Source: Clostridiales bacterium
Lineage (GTDB): Bacteria > Bacillota > Clostridia > Tissierellales > GPF-1
Length of the DNA stretch: 38,123 nucleotides
Assembly (NCBI GenBank): GCA_013619125.1
Contig: JABXKS010000006.1
Location: forward strand, 1 to 38,123
Direction of reading: 5' to 3'
Positions 1 through 8,771 of this stretch are shown here, piece by piece. The notes beneath the pieces were generated by a model. That model did not search any database. It was not told the origin of the DNA and saw only the letters and a list, made by a program, of their open reading frames with translations. Position numbers and translations under genes: made by a program. Position 1 is the stretch's first letter. Each line of letters opens with the position of its first letter.

Positions 1-769
1 CGTTTTGAAAGGCAGCTTTTGTCAAGATATCTCGCGGTTTGATTTGTTTTTCAACAAGGTTCATCACCCGCATTCCGGCTTCCTTCGCCAATCGCTTTCT
101 AGCAGCATACACTGCTGGAATCGTTCCATTGCCTGAAAGACCCATCCCCAGCGCTTCCGTCATGCAGTTCATCGAGTTTGCCGTAAACATCCCCGAGCAA
201 GATCCGCAAGTTGGACAAGCGTCATCCTCCAGCTCCACCAGAGATTCTAAGGACATCTTGCCCATGGCTTCCATGCCTACACCCTCGAAGACCGTGATCA
301 AATCCACATCCTTGTTTTTGTGTCGGCCTTTCAGCATCGGACCACCGCTGACAACCATCGTCGGGATATTCACCCGCGCCGCCGCCATCAACATCCCCGG
401 TACCACCTTGTCGCAGTTGGGAATTAAGACCAATCCGTCAAGACCATGGGCTTTCGCCATAATTTCGATGCTATCAGCAATAATCTCTCGACTCGCCAAG
501 GAGTATTTCATCCCTTCATGGTTCATGGCAATCCCGTCACAAACAGCGATCGCCGGAAACTCAAGGGGGGTTCCCCCAGCCATTAAGACGCCCCGTTTGA
601 CCGCATCCGCAATCTGTCGAAGCTCCACATGGCCCGGAACAATTTCATTGAATGAATTGGCAACCCCAATCAAGGGTCGGCTGATTTCCGCATCCGTCAG
701 CCCTGTTGCCTTCAATAGCGAGCGATGGGGTGCGCGTCCCGCACCCGCCTTCACTCTGTCACTACGCAT
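1..769 (-). CDS. ilvD: Dihydroxy-acid dehydratase, N-terminal part (cut by window edge)
   Basis: Converts 2,3-dihydroxy-isovalerate (or -methylvalerate) to the 2-keto acid, the third common step of valine and isoleucine synthesis. About 256 codons are visible of a family length near 555, so the C-terminal half lies beyond position 1. The translation starts [20 protein letters not shown] and shows the family iron-sulfur and signature motifs: [22 protein letters not shown] and [20 protein letters not shown]. The ATG lies inside the last codons of ilvC, giving an 8-base overlap, so the two genes are translationally coupled and share a transcript. It belongs to the operon led by the tandem attenuators. 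Identity is secure; only the end is missing. Confidence 0.96.
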   Translation of the reverse strand, partial: MRSDRVKAGAGRAPHRSLLKATGLTDAEISRPLIGVANSFNEIVPGHVELRQIADAVKRGVLMAGGTPLEFPAIAVCDGIAMNHEGMKYSLASREIIADSIEIMAKAHGLDGLVLIPNCDKVVPGMLMAAARVNIPTMVVSGGPMLKGRHKNKDVDLITVFEGVGMEAMGKMSLESLVELEDDACPTCGSCSGMFTANSMNCMTEALGMGLSGNGTIPAVYAARKRLAKEAGMRVMNLVEKQIKPRDILTKAAFQN

Positions 770-1763
770 CTTGTCCGCCGATCCAGCTCATCATGGATCG
801 AAGTTTTTTACCAACTGCTACAATCGGATGCGCGTTTTGCATGCGACGTGCCGCGGAGAAAGTTGGTTGGTTAATTCTATTTTCCATGATCCAGTTTTTT
901 GCGAAGGTTCCGTCTTGAATCTCTGCAAGAACCTGCTTCATCTCTGCTCTTGTATCATCATTGATAATTCGCTTGCCTGTTACGTAATCGCCATACTCGG
1001 CCGTGTTGCTGATTGAGTCTCGCATCTTCTCAAATCCGCCTTCGTAGAAAAGATCCACGATCAACTTCATCTCATGAAGACACTCGAAGTATGCAATTTC
1101 TTCTTGATATCCCGCTTCCACCAAGGTGTCGAAGCCAGCCTTAATCAATTCTGTCGCACCGCCGCAAAGGACTGCCTGCTCGCCGAAAAGATCCGTTTCT
1201 GTTTCTTCCTCAAAGCTTGTCTCCAAGATTCCCGCTCTCATCGCGCCGATTCCTTTGGCATATGCCATGGCGATCTCTCTCGCTTGACCCGTTGCATCCT
1301 GGTAGATCGCGAAAAGTGCTGGAACCCCTTTGCCGTCTTGGTAAACTCGTCGAACCAAGTGACCCGGTCCCTTTGGCGCTACCATAAATACGTCGATATC
1401 TTTTGGTGGACGAATTTGATTGTAATGAATGTTGAATCCATGGGCAAAAGCAATCGCTTTACCGGCTGTCAAATAGGGAGCAACTTCAGTTTCATACACC
1501 TGTGCTTGGCGTGTATCCGGCAATAACATCATAATCACGTCCGACGCCTTCGTCGCTTCCGCTACCGTCATAACCGTCAATCCCATTTCCTCAGCCTTGG
1601 GCCAAGATCGGCTGCCCTCGTACAATCCTACAATGACAGAAGCACCACTCTCTTTCAAGTTCAGCGCGTGAGCGTGTCCCTGGCTTCCAAAGCCTAGAAT
1701 CGCTACTGTCTTTCCTGCAATTACCTCAAAGTTCGCATCCTTATCATAATACATTGTCGCCAT
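762..1763 (-). CDS. ilvC: Ketol-acid reductoisomerase
   Basis: NAD(P)H-dependent isomeroreductase that turns 2-acetolactate into 2,3-dihydroxy-isovalerate, needing two Mg2+. The 333-aa product matches class I enzymes (about 330-340 aa). The dinucleotide fold is seen near the N-terminus in [21 protein letters not shown] (around residues 20-40), followed by the C-terminal knotted helical domain with acidic metal ligands ([12 protein letters not shown], and EC...E in the [17 protein letters not shown] stretch). The ribosome site AAGGAGG overlaps the end of the upstream ACT gene, whose stop is one base before the ATG, so the genes are tightly coupled. The 3' end overlaps ilvD by 8 bases. Assignment is secure. 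Confidence 0.97.
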   Translation of the reverse strand: MATMYYDKDANFEVIAGKTVAILGFGSQGHAHALNLKESGASVIVGLYEGSRSWPKAEEMGLTVMTVAEATKASDVIMMLLPDTRQAQVYETEVAPYLTAGKAIAFAHGFNIHYNQIRPPKDIDVFMVAPKGPGHLVRRVYQDGKGVPALFAIYQDATGQAREIAMAYAKGIGAMRAGILETSFEEETETDLFGEQAVLCGGATELIKAGFDTLVEAGYQEEIAYFECLHEMKLIVDLFYEGGFEKMRDSISNTAEYGDYVTGKRIINDDTRAEMKQVLAEIQDGTFAKNWIMENRINQPTFSAARRMQNAHPIVAVGKKLRSMMSWIGGQDA

Positions 1764-1764
1764 T

Positions 1765-2010
1765 TTATACTTCCTCCTTAATTAATTGAATTGAATTTAC
1801 ATCAACAAGCTTTGCTAATTGCCGCATCGCTCGATTGGCTGTCATAGGGTTGGTTCCATTTAAATAGATATGCATTTCATGGCTGCCTGATTTAGAGGGG
1901 ATCGCCTGCAAGTTCATACCAGAGATTTCAAATTCTTTCCTTCTCAATGTGTTGGAAACACGAACAAAACTATCCATTCCTTTTTCTAATTTCGCGTATA
2001 TGGTTTGCAT
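1765..2010 (-). CDS. Short ACT-domain protein, IlvM/IlvN-like, second copy
   Basis: An 81-aa protein that is one ACT domain ([20 protein letters not shown]... ending [10 protein letters not shown]), the size of the short acetolactate-synthase regulatory subunit IlvM. ACT domains bind amino acids; here the likely ligand is valine, leucine or isoleucine. It is a tandem paralogue of the gene just upstream (2023-2265): the first 35 or so residues are almost identical, and the copies diverge in the middle ([14 protein letters not shown] against SEPGKHEMQITLHG). No acetolactate synthase large subunit (IlvB) is in the window; it may lie past ilvD. The function is inferred from the ACT fold and the operon, so the symbol is left blank. 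Confidence 0.85.
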   Translation of the reverse strand: MQTIYAKLEKGMDSFVRVSNTLRRKEFEISGMNLQAIPSKSGSHEMHIYLNGTNPMTANRAMRQLAKLVDVNSIQLIKEEV

Positions 2011-2022
2011 CTCTTTCCCTCC

Positions 2023-2265
2023 TTAGGCTTCCTGGATTAATTGAATCGAATTGACATCAATCAACTTTGCTAATTGCCGCATTGCTCGATTGGCTATCAT
2101 AGGGTTAGTTCCATGTAAGGTGATCTGCATTTCATGTTTGCCTGGTTCAGAAGGAATCACCTGCAAATTCATTCCGGAAATTTCAAATTCTTTTCTTCTC
2201 AATGTATTAGATACGCGGATAAAACTATCCATTCCTTTTTCTAATTTCGCATAAATTGTTTGCAT
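2023..2265 (-). CDS. Short ACT-domain protein, IlvM/IlvN-like, first copy
   Basis: An 80-aa single ACT domain beginning [20 protein letters not shown] and ending NSIQLIQEA. A longer open frame reaches 2349, but the start at 2265 is chosen because it has AAAGGAGG just before it, aligns exactly with the start of the neighbouring paralogue, and because the upstream part would run through a transcription terminator. It is the first gene after the second attenuator terminator (2294-2323), so its expression depends on read-through there. Probable role: branched-chain amino acid sensing subunit of acetolactate synthase. Two near-identical ACT genes in a row are unusual; they might form a heterodimer or serve two synthases. 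Confidence 0.85.
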   Translation of the reverse strand: MQTIYAKLEKGMDSFIRVSNTLRRKEFEISGMNLQVIPSEPGKHEMQITLHGTNPMIANRAMRQLAKLIDVNSIQLIQEA

Positions 2266-2286
2266 TGTTTTTCCTCCTTTGGCTTC

Positions 2287-2323
2287 ATAAAAAAAACGGG
2301 ACGTTCCGAAGAACGTCCCGTTT
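2287..2323 (-). terminator. Attenuator terminator 1 (downstream copy)
   Basis: On the minus-strand RNA a perfect 13-bp stem (AAACGGGACGTTC with GAACGTCCCGTTT, 2294-2323) is capped by a UUCG tetraloop and followed by a run of about eight U. It lies between the stop of leader peptide 1 (2346) and the first ACT gene (start 2265). Its place and strength make it the regulated terminator of an attenuator rather than an operon end. Confidence 0.93.
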
Positions 2324-2345
2324 AGTAATATTGACTTAATCAACA

Positions 2346-2549
2346 TCAATACAATGGGTTCACTCTTTCGAAATCACTTTGAAATTGTTTGCTCAAGACG
2401 ACGACTAGGCCGACGAGAATGAGGTTTACGAGCACGACGACGAGACCCACGAGTACGACGAGTACTGGGACCAAGAGAAGTGCGAGTGTGCCCAAGATCG
2501 GGGCAACCATATTCACGTTGTTTGAGAAATGCGATTTCATTGTATTCAT
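2346..2549 (-). CDS. Leader peptide 1 of the ilv attenuator (67 aa, Leu/Val/Ile-rich)
   Basis: A 67-codon ORF starting MNTMKSHFSNNVNM, preceded by GGAGTGAAAATC. Of residues 15-52, 29 of 38 are Leu, Val or Ile, with runs such as LALLLVPVLVVLVGLVVVL. It ends SDFERVNPLY at a TGA just before terminator 1. Known ilv leader peptides work by ribosome stalling at these codons when charged tRNA is scarce, allowing transcription past the terminator; this role is inferred here from composition and position. Leader 2 upstream matches it at both ends (FSNNxNM near the start, ERxNPLY near the end), so both ORFs are under selection or recently duplicated. It could also be read as a one-pass membrane peptide, but near exclusion of Phe and Ala argues for a codon sensor. 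An upstream in-frame extension to 2603 is rejected because it starts next to terminator 2. Confidence 0.85.
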   Translation of the reverse strand: MNTMKSHFSNNVNMVAPILGTLALLLVPVLVVLVGLVVVLVNLILVGLVVVLSKQFQSDFERVNPLY

Positions 2550-2600
2550 GATTTTCACTCCAATTTCAATTCCTTCAGAATAGTGGGATCGAACCTTTTC

Positions 2601-2637
2601 CATAAAAAAAACGGGCCGTTCCGAAGAACGCCCCGTT
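2601..2637 (-). terminator. Attenuator terminator 2 (upstream copy)
   Basis: Second hairpin of the same design: 13-bp arms (2609-2621 and 2626-2637/8) around a UUCG loop, with one G-G mismatch in the stem, then a run of eight U. It follows the stop of leader peptide 2 (2655) and precedes the ribosome site of leader peptide 1. Sequence similarity with terminator 1 shows the whole leader-terminator unit is duplicated. Confidence 0.92.
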
Positions 2638-2654
2638 TGGTAATTTTCACCAAA

Positions 2655-2807
2655 TTAACACAGATACAATGGGTTCGATCTTTCGCAACAATTTTGAATT
2701 TTATTTTCGACCACGACGACTAGGCCCACGAGTGCGACGAGCACAGGGACCAAGATGAGGACGAGCATATTCAAATTGTTTGAAAAGATTGTGTTCATTG
2801 CATTCAT
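2655..2807 (-). CDS. Leader peptide 2 of the ilv attenuator (50 aa, Leu/Val/Ile-rich)
   Basis: A 50-codon ORF, MNAMNTIFSNNLNM followed by a block in which 16 of 19 residues (15-33) are Leu, Val or Ile, then ending ERSNPLYLC and TAA. The start has GGAGTGAAGATC before the ATG, nearly the same as leader 1. The codons used in the block are mainly CTC, GTC, GTG, TTG and ATC. It is the first translated unit after the strong promoter at 2878-2906 and is followed by terminator 2. Compared with leader 1 it lacks about 17 residues within the hydrophobic block. Role by analogy with ilv/leu leader peptides: senses supply of charged Leu, Val and Ile tRNAs. No protein function beyond this is expected. Confidence 0.85.
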   Translation of the reverse strand: MNAMNTIFSNNLNMLVLILVPVLVALVGLVVVVENKIQNCCERSNPLYLC

Positions 2808-2877
2808 GATCTTCACTCCAATTTTAGACTGCTTTCAGAAAGTTCGGTTTCGTTAATCAATTCGTAATATTAATCTG

Positions 2878-2906
2878 ATTATAAGGGCCGGGAAGCTCCC
2901 TGTCAA
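2878..2906 (-). promoter_or_regulatory. Strong sigma-A promoter of the attenuator-ACT-ilvCD operon
   Basis: Minus strand: consensus -35 TTGACA (2901-2906), 17-base spacer, consensus -10 TATAAT (2878-2883). The spacer holds a small palindrome (GGGAGCTTCCC). It lies 45 bases past the leuB stop; no terminator is visible between, so leu transcripts may also read into it. Confidence 0.93.
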
Positions 2907-2951
2907 CACCTTTTATTGCATTTACTTAACATTTCGGTAAAGTATGACGTT

Positions 2952-4010
2952 TTACTTCGCGATCTCACGGACAATTGCCTCTGTCAGCTGTTCAGTCGTT
3001 CGGATTTCACATCCCGGCTGCATCAAATCACCGGTGCGCTCTCCCCGTTCCAATACCACAGAAACAGCTTTTTCAATTTGTTCCGCTAGATCTTTTCGCT
3101 TCAGGCTATGGATGCAAAGCATGGCCATGGACAGAATCGCCGCAACAGGATTCGCCTTGCCCTGTCCCGCAATATCCGGTGCCGATCCGTGGATTGGTTC
3201 GTACAACGCCTTGCTCTCCCCAATGGAAGCAGAGGGCAACAGGCCGATGGACCCAACCAATACACTCGCCTCATCGGACAAGATGTCTCCAAAAATATTA
3301 TTCGTTACCATCACATCAAATTGACCCGGATCCCGAATCAATTGCATGGCGGCATTGTCCACATATAGATGATCCAATGCAACATCTGGATACTCCAAAG
3401 CCACCTCTTCCATCACACGTCTCCATAGCCGAGAACTGGCCAAGACATTGGCTTTGTCCACACTGGTGACACGCTTATCTCTTGTTTGCGCCGTATGAAA
3501 CGCCACATGAGCAATACGAGTAACCTCTTTCCGTGAATATTTCTCCTCGTCTGAGGCAACATTATCGCCTTCTTGACGAGCGCCGAAATAGATGCCACCA
3601 GTCAACTCCCGTACAATCACCATATCAATACCATTTTTCATACGATCCGCCTTCAATGGCGACATGTCCTCCAGTCCGGCAAACATTCGAACCGGTCGAA
3701 GATTCGCATAGGTCTCTAGGGTTGAGCGCAGGGCCAACAGACCTCGTTCTGGACGAAGGGAAACAGGCATTTCATTCCATTTCTCGCCCCCGACCGCACC
3801 TAAGAAAACCGCATCCGATTTCATTGCCGTTACTTTTGACGCCTCCGGGAAGGGTTCCCCCGTCGCATCGATGGCAGCGCCGCCGATTAATGCCTCATTG
3901 ATTTCATACTCGATTCCCGCTTGCTTCGCGATCGTTTCAAAAACAGCAAGGGCAGATTTTGTGACCTCTGGCCCAATCCCATCCCCGGGACAAACACATA
4001 ATTTAAACAT
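2952..4010 (-). CDS. leuB: 3-isopropylmalate dehydrogenase
   Basis: NAD-dependent oxidative decarboxylation of 3-isopropylmalate to 2-ketoisocaproate, step three of leucine synthesis. The 352-aa length fits the family. Visible motifs: CPGDGIGPEV at the N-terminus, LLALRSTLETYANLRP with the substrate-binding arginines, IVRELTGGIYFG, and the metal-binding/NAD region around NNIFGDILSDEASVLVGSIGLLPSASIG and YEPIHGSAPDIAGQGKANP. The ATG lies within the last codons of leuD (8-base overlap), so it is the last gene of the leuACDB unit. No clear terminator follows it before the next promoter. Confidence 0.97.
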   Translation of the reverse strand: MFKLCVCPGDGIGPEVTKSALAVFETIAKQAGIEYEINEALIGGAAIDATGEPFPEASKVTAMKSDAVFLGAVGGEKWNEMPVSLRPERGLLALRSTLETYANLRPVRMFAGLEDMSPLKADRMKNGIDMVIVRELTGGIYFGARQEGDNVASDEEKYSRKEVTRIAHVAFHTAQTRDKRVTSVDKANVLASSRLWRRVMEEVALEYPDVALDHLYVDNAAMQLIRDPGQFDVMVTNNIFGDILSDEASVLVGSIGLLPSASIGESKALYEPIHGSAPDIAGQGKANPVAAILSMAMLCIHSLKRKDLAEQIEKAVSVVLERGERTGDLMQPGCEIRTTEQLTEAIVREIAK

Positions 4011-4497
4011 TTTGCTTCTCCTTTTGCTGCTTCACGTAATTCTCCAATCCACCCATATCAATCATATCTTGCAAGAACGGCGGATAAGGAGCCATCTCCC
4101 ACTCGCATCCCTTGGTTTCATTCTTGATGATGCCAGCTGTCAGATCCACAGAAATTGAATCTCCAGACTCGATACCTTCCACAGCTTCTGGACACGCCAC
4201 AATAGGAAGCCCCACATTGATGGCATTTCTAAAGAAGATCCGCGCAAAGCTCTTGGCGATCACAACAGTGACTCCCGCGCCACGAATAGCCAATGGCGCA
4301 TGCTCGCGAGACGATCCGCAGCCAAAGTTTTCACCCGCTACGATCATATCTCCCGGGTTGACCTTCTCAACAAAACTTGGATCCAAATCCATCATGCAAT
4401 ATCCGCCCAATACCTTTGCATCGCTTGTATCTAAAAAACGAGCGGGGATAATCACATCCGTATCGATATGATCCCCGTAACAAAATGCTTGATTCAT
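4003..4497 (-). CDS. leuD: 3-isopropylmalate dehydratase small subunit
   Basis: Small (swivelling) subunit of isopropylmalate isomerase, which pairs with LeuC to interconvert 2- and 3-isopropylmalate. The 164-aa product has [14 protein letters not shown] near the start and the substrate-binding loop [12 protein letters not shown], both typical of the short LeuD type found with clostridial and archaeal LeuC. The start at 4497 is chosen because the ATG overlaps the leuC stop in ATGA and has GGAGGAACG before it; a frame extending to 4518 would lie inside leuC without its own ribosome site. Overlaps leuB by 8 bases. Confidence 0.96.
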   Translation of the reverse strand: MNQAFCYGDHIDTDVIIPARFLDTSDAKVLGGYCMMDLDPSFVEKVNPGDMIVAGENFGCGSSREHAPLAIRGAGVTVVIAKSFARIFFRNAINVGLPIVACPEAVEGIESGDSISVDLTAGIIKNETKGCEWEMAPYPPFLQDMIDMGGLENYVKQQKEKQNV

Positions 4498-5771
4498 GAT
4501 CGTTCCTCCTTCGTCCAAGTGCCTGGTGCCGCGATGATTCCTTGAATCGCGGATTCCGCTGCAACTGCCGGACTAGCCAAATATACCTCGGACTCCACAT
4601 GACCCATGCGGCCGACAAAATTTCGATTGGTTGTGGCAACAGCGCGTTCGCCCTTTGCCAATACTCCCATATGCCCGCCCAAACATGGACCACAGGTTGG
4701 CGGACTGATAACCGCTCCCGCATCCAAAAAGACATCAAAGTATCCGGCGTGCATGGCCTGGCGATAGATTTTCTGGGTTGCCGGGAAGATCAAAACCCGA
4801 ACCCCCTTCTTCACCTTACGCCCCTTGAATACCTCGGCAGCAATGCGAAGGTCATCCAATCTGCCGTTGGTGCAGGACCCAATCACCACTTGATCAATGA
4901 CGATCTCCTCCACATCTTCAATCCGTTTCGTATTCTCCGGCAGATGCGGGAAGGCTACTGTCGGCGACAAGGTTGCCAGATCGATCTTAACTTCACGCAC
5001 ATATTCCGCGTCGCTGTCCGCTTCGAAAATCTTCGGCTCCTTGGCGCCCGATTCTTTCAAGTATGCCAAAGTCTGCTCGTCTACAGGGAATATCCCATTT
5101 TTTGCGCCCGCTTCAATGGCCATATTTGCGATGGTGAATCGATCGTCCATGGTAAGGTTTTTAATGCCGTCTCCCACAAACTCCAGGGACTGATAGGTTG
5201 CCCCATCGACACCCAACTCACCGATCAGGGTTAAAATCACATCCTTGCCCGACACCCATTTCGGCATCTTGCCCGTCAATTCCACCCGAATGGCTTCCGG
5301 TACACGAAACCAGGTTTTGCCCATGGCCATGCCAGCTGCCATATCGGTACTGCCAACGCCGGTGGCGAAGGCGCCCAATGCACCGTATGTACAGGTATGA
5401 GAATCGGCTCCGATAATCACCTGACCAGCACTGACCAATCCTTTTTCAGGAAGCAGCGCATGCTCAATGCCGACTTCCCCCACCTCAAAGTAATTGGTAA
5501 TCTCTTGATCAAGAGCGAAATTTCGCACCTTTTGACATTGCATGGCCGCACGAATGTCGCGGTTCGGCGTAAAGTGATCCGGTACGATGACGACTTTGTC
5601 CTTATCAAACACGGTAACTGCTTCCATTCGTTCAAAGGCATCTTGGGCAACTGGGGTGGTGATGTCATTGCCTAAGACAATATCTAAATTGGCTAAGATA
5701 AACTCTCCCGCTTCCACCTCCGACTTTCCGCAAGCTTGTGCAAAAATTTTCTGTGTCATGGTCATTTTCAT
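4494..5771 (-). CDS. leuC: 3-isopropylmalate dehydratase large subunit
   Basis: Aconitase-family large subunit carrying a [4Fe-4S] cluster. The 425-aa length is that of the shorter LeuC subtype paired with a free LeuD. Cluster cysteines are seen in [12 protein letters not shown] and in [15 protein letters not shown]; other family marks are DHFTPNRDI and [24 protein letters not shown]. The start at 5771 is chosen because it forms an ATGA overlap with the leuA stop and has AAAGGAG upstream; an open frame reaching 5798 has no better site. [16 protein letters not shown] beginning fits the family. Confidence 0.96.
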   Translation of the reverse strand: MKMTMTQKIFAQACGKSEVEAGEFILANLDIVLGNDITTPVAQDAFERMEAVTVFDKDKVVIVPDHFTPNRDIRAAMQCQKVRNFALDQEITNYFEVGEVGIEHALLPEKGLVSAGQVIIGADSHTCTYGALGAFATGVGSTDMAAGMAMGKTWFRVPEAIRVELTGKMPKWVSGKDVILTLIGELGVDGATYQSLEFVGDGIKNLTMDDRFTIANMAIEAGAKNGIFPVDEQTLAYLKESGAKEPKIFEADSDAEYVREVKIDLATLSPTVAFPHLPENTKRIEDVEEIVIDQVVIGSCTNGRLDDLRIAAEVFKGRKVKKGVRVLIFPATQKIYRQAMHAGYFDVFLDAGAVISPPTCGPCLGGHMGVLAKGERAVATTNRNFVGRMGHVESEVYLASPAVAAESAIQGIIAAPGTWTKEERS

Positions 5772-7285
5772 GCTTGACGCTCCTTTCGCTGCTCCCATCG
5801 ATTCACTCCATGCAAGAATGCCTGGATACTACTCTCGATAATATCGGTGCTGACCCCGCGACCCGAAATTGGTTCGCCATTAATTTCCAACTTCAATCGA
5901 ACTTCCCCTTGGGCATCTCCGCCGTCGGTTACCGCCTCGATCTTATAATCGATCAATCGAATCTCTGCGTCCACCGCTTTGCGCATGGCTTGATACGCCG
6001 CATCAATTGGTCCATCGCCAATGGCAACTGTCTCAATGTCTTCGCCATCGTGATCAATAACCACAACCGCTGTTGATGTCATCTCATTTCCTGTATTGAT
6101 GACGAATCGCTTTAAGCGATATTTCACATTCTCCTCGCCGACCTTACTTGCCAACAACGCTTCCAAGTCCTCGTCATAGATCGTCTTCTTGCGATCGCAA
6201 AGATCTTTGAACTGCTTGAAGATATTCTCAAACTCATCTGGCTCGATCTCATAGCCCATCTCAACAATGCGGTCCTTCAAGGCATGTTTCCCAGAGTGCT
6301 TGCCCAAGACCAATCTTGTTTGGCGAATCCCAACACTCTCCGGTGTCATAATTTCATAGGTCGTACGCTCGTTCAACATCCCATGCTGATGAATCCCCGA
6401 CTCATGGGCAAAGGCGTTGGCGCCGACAATCGCCTTATGGGGCTGTACCTTCACCCCGGTGATCGTTGTTAATAATTCACTGGATCTAGCGATCTCTGTG
6501 GTGACAATCCCACATTCCACCTGCATCTTATCGCGTCGTGTGTGCATCGCCATCACGATTTCTTCCAAGGCGGCATTCCCTGCCCGCTCGCCGATTCCAT
6601 TCACGGTGCATTCCACCTGGTCGGCACCGGCACGAATAGCTGCCCAGCTATTGGCCACGCCCATGCCTAAATCATTGTGACAATGAACCGAAATTCTTGC
6701 TCGCTCGATATTCGGCACGGTGTTTTTCAAATGACTGATCAATTCAAAATATTCTTCCGGCGTCGTATAACCAACGGTGTCTGGAATATTGACAGTGGTT
6801 GCCCCCGCATGAATCACTGCCTGAACGATCTGAGTCAAGTAATTCCAATCGGAACGCGTCGCGTCCTCTGCGGAGAACTCCACATCCGATAAGTAATGCT
6901 TCGCATGTTTGACGGCTGCTACAGCCGATTCAATCGCTTGTTCTCGGCTCATGCGCAATTTGTGCTGTAAATGGATATCCGATGTGGCAATAAAGGTATG
7001 AATCCGTGGAGCCACACCCCCTTTAACCGCTTCGTATGCCCGATCAATATCACGCGGCAATGAACGAGCCAAGGAAGCCACCGATGTATTTTTCATTGCA
7101 TTGGCAATGGTTTGTATCGCTTGAAAATCTCCTTCGGAGGCAATCGCAAATCCCGCCTCGAGAACATCAACACCCATTTTTTCCAATTGGCGAGCCATTC
7201 GTAATTTTTCCTGAATCGTCATGCTGCAACCTGGAGATTGTTCTCCGTCTCGTAACGTTGTATCAAAAATCATAATTTTTCTCAT
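5768..7285 (-). CDS. leuA: 2-isopropylmalate synthase
   Basis: Condenses acetyl-CoA with 2-ketoisovalerate, the committed step of leucine synthesis. The 505-aa product has the DRE-TIM barrel signature [13 protein letters not shown] near the N-terminus, the metal-binding HxH in [15 protein letters not shown], and [18 protein letters not shown]-terminal allosteric (LeuA dimer/leucine-binding) domain follows from about residue 370, so feedback by leucine is likely. The start at 7285 has GGGAGGAG before it; a longer frame to 7336 runs back through the T-box terminator and is rejected. Expression is governed by the T-box leader just upstream. Citramalate synthase is a possible alternative activity, but the leuCDB context favours LeuA. 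Confidence 0.95.
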   Translation of the reverse strand: MRKIMIFDTTLRDGEQSPGCSMTIQEKLRMARQLEKMGVDVLEAGFAIASEGDFQAIQTIANAMKNTSVASLARSLPRDIDRAYEAVKGGVAPRIHTFIATSDIHLQHKLRMSREQAIESAVAAVKHAKHYLSDVEFSAEDATRSDWNYLTQIVQAVIHAGATTVNIPDTVGYTTPEEYFELISHLKNTVPNIERARISVHCHNDLGMGVANSWAAIRAGADQVECTVNGIGERAGNAALEEIVMAMHTRRDKMQVECGIVTTEIARSSELLTTITGVKVQPHKAIVGANAFAHESGIHQHGMLNERTTYEIMTPESVGIRQTRLVLGKHSGKHALKDRIVEMGYEIEPDEFENIFKQFKDLCDRKKTIYDEDLEALLASKVGEENVKYRLKRFVINTGNEMTSTAVVVIDHDGEDIETVAIGDGPIDAAYQAMRKAVDAEIRLIDYKIEAVTDGGDAQGEVRLKLEINGEPISGRGVSTDIIESSIQAFLHGVNRWEQRKERQA

Positions 7286-7320
7286 GCCATCACTCCTCCC
7301 AAATTTAAAAAAATATATAA

Positions 7321-7348
7321 AAATAGCCCGTCCCAAAAGGGACGGACT
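7321..7348 (-). terminator. T-box regulated terminator upstream of leuA
   Basis: Minus-strand hairpin formed by AGTCCGTCCC and GGGACGGGCT (7325-7348) with a UUUU loop, then a U-rich tract. It directly follows the T-box sequence, which would otherwise pair into the antiterminator. Confidence 0.92.
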
Positions 7349-7531
7349 TACTCCGCGGTACCACCCTAGTTGCCCGATTGGGCCACTCGTGTTTTCTTAA
7401 CGGGAATTCCCGGGATCCTCTACTTCATTCAAGAATCCAGCTCCGGAGGGAGTACTAAGTGCAAGAACTGTCGATTTCCACCACCCATCGACTCTCTGTG
7501 AGTTCTTTTGCCCTTAGGCTCTCCATCTACG
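7321..7531 (-). promoter_or_regulatory. T-box leader, probably leucine-specific, for leuACDB
   Basis: The minus strand holds a full T-box: the conserved AGGGTGGTACCGCG (within 7353-7367), a terminator (7325-7348), and a Stem I region near 7448-7525 with the AGAGAG and GGTGGTGGAA elements in a hairpin closed by GTCGAT/ATCGAC and AGAACT/AGTTCT. T-boxes bind a specific uncharged tRNA and switch off the terminator. The best candidate specifier is CUU (Leu, 7457-7459), followed by A, but the specifier loop was folded by eye and this is not certain. Stem I starts about 15 bases after the ilvA stop codon, so the leader sits inside what may be one ilvA-leu transcript. Confidence 0.92.
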
Positions 7532-7532
7532 C

Positions 7533-8735
7533 TTAATATACGCGCTGCAAGGAATATCCTTGCGCTTCTAATTTTCCAATCACATTGGCGATATGGTCAT
7601 GACCATTGGTTTCAACCGTCAATTCCAACGCCACCCGCATCAATCGATCGAGTGCTTTAAACTGATTGTGTTCAATTTTGACGATATTGGCGTTTGCTTC
7701 AGCGAGGATCTTCGAAATATTCAACAGCTCCCCCGGCTTGTCCGGCAACTCCAACGTAAAGCAAAAGAGTCTGCCCCGACTGATCAGGGAACGATTGATC
7801 ATCTCTGAAACACTTACCACATCGATATTGCCGCCGCTGACGACACATACGATCTTCTTTCCCCAAACCTTGAGTTTCTTCAAGGCAGCCAGGGGAAGAA
7901 TTCCGGCTGATTCTGCAATCATCTTATGCTTTTCTATCAAGATTGTAAAGATCTCCAGCAATTCTCTATCGTCAATGGTAATAATTTCATCGACATATTT
8001 CTGCACGATTGTAAAGGCTTTTTCTCCCGGTGTTCGCACCGCGACACCCTCTGCAACCGTTGATACCACTTCCAATTGCACAATGGATTTCTTTCGAATG
8101 GAGTGCCCCAGGGTCTGCGCCCCTTCCGGCTCAACACCAATAATCCGCACATTGGGATTTTTCTCCTTGATCGCGAGGCAAATGCCACTGATCAATCCAC
8201 CGCCGCCTACAGGAACCAGTATGATATCCACATCTTCCACTTCTTCAAGGATCTCAAGACCGATAGTACCTTGGCCATAAATCACATCCCAATCATCAAA
8301 TGGATGAATAAAAACAGCGCCCGTCTCTTTCTGGATCCGCCTCGCCTCCGCATAAGCATCGTCGTAGACTTCTCCATGCAATATGACTTCCGCACCATAA
8401 TTGCGGGTCGCTTCGATTTTAATCAATGGTGTCACATTAGGCATCACGATGGTTGCCTTTACACCCAATTGCTGCGCCGCATAAGCGACACCCTGCGCAT
8501 GATTCCCTGCTGATGAGCAAATAACACCGCAAGCGCGTTCCTCTTCTGTCAATTTCGAGATCCGATGATAGGCGCCTCGAATCTTAAACGCACCGGTTTT
8601 TTGGTAGTTTTCCGGCTTGATATAGACCTCATTGCCACTCATCTGACTGAAGTACTCACTGTAGATGACAGGTGTCGGATGAATAATGCCGCGTAAATTT
8701 TTTCTTGCTTCTTCTATCTGTTTTACTGAATCCAA
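7533..8735 (-). CDS. ilvA: Threonine ammonia-lyase (threonine dehydratase) with ACT domain
   Basis: PLP enzyme deaminating threonine to 2-ketobutyrate, entry to isoleucine synthesis. The 400-aa product matches the shorter form: a catalytic domain with the PLP lysine in KTGAFKIRGA (Lys51), SSAGNHAQGVA and the phosphate-binding VPVGGGGLISG, then a single ACT domain from about residue 325 (RLFCFTLELPDKPGELLNIS). The start is TTG at 8735, preceded by GGGGGAAGG; no ATG fits better. A consensus promoter lies about 40 bases upstream. Its stop is only some 15 bases before the T-box Stem I, so leu genes could be co-transcribed. A catabolic role (TdcB-like) is possible, but biosynthetic neighbours favour ilvA. 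Confidence 0.93.
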   Translation of the reverse strand: MDSVKQIEEARKNLRGIIHPTPVIYSEYFSQMSGNEVYIKPENYQKTGAFKIRGAYHRISKLTEEERACGVICSSAGNHAQGVAYAAQQLGVKATIVMPNVTPLIKIEATRNYGAEVILHGEVYDDAYAEARRIQKETGAVFIHPFDDWDVIYGQGTIGLEILEEVEDVDIILVPVGGGGLISGICLAIKEKNPNVRIIGVEPEGAQTLGHSIRKKSIVQLEVVSTVAEGVAVRTPGEKAFTIVQKYVDEIITIDDRELLEIFTILIEKHKMIAESAGILPLAALKKLKVWGKKIVCVVSGGNIDVVSVSEMINRSLISRGRLFCFTLELPDKPGELLNISKILAEANANIVKIEHNQFKALDRLMRVALELTVETNGHDHIANVIGKLEAQGYSLQRVY

Positions 8736-8771
8736 ACGCCTTCCCCCTCATTCACAGGAATTTTAAATGCA

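Noticed and set aside
39-1016. A 325-codon plus-strand frame at the left end
   Set aside because: It is antisense to ilvD and ilvC, both of which show complete family motifs on the minus strand; its product has no recognisable domain.
2346-2603. Leader ORF 1 as an 85-aa membrane protein starting at 2603
   Set aside because: The longer start lies next to terminator 2 and has no ribosome site; the paralogous leader ORF aligns only from the 2549 start, and composition fits a codon sensor.
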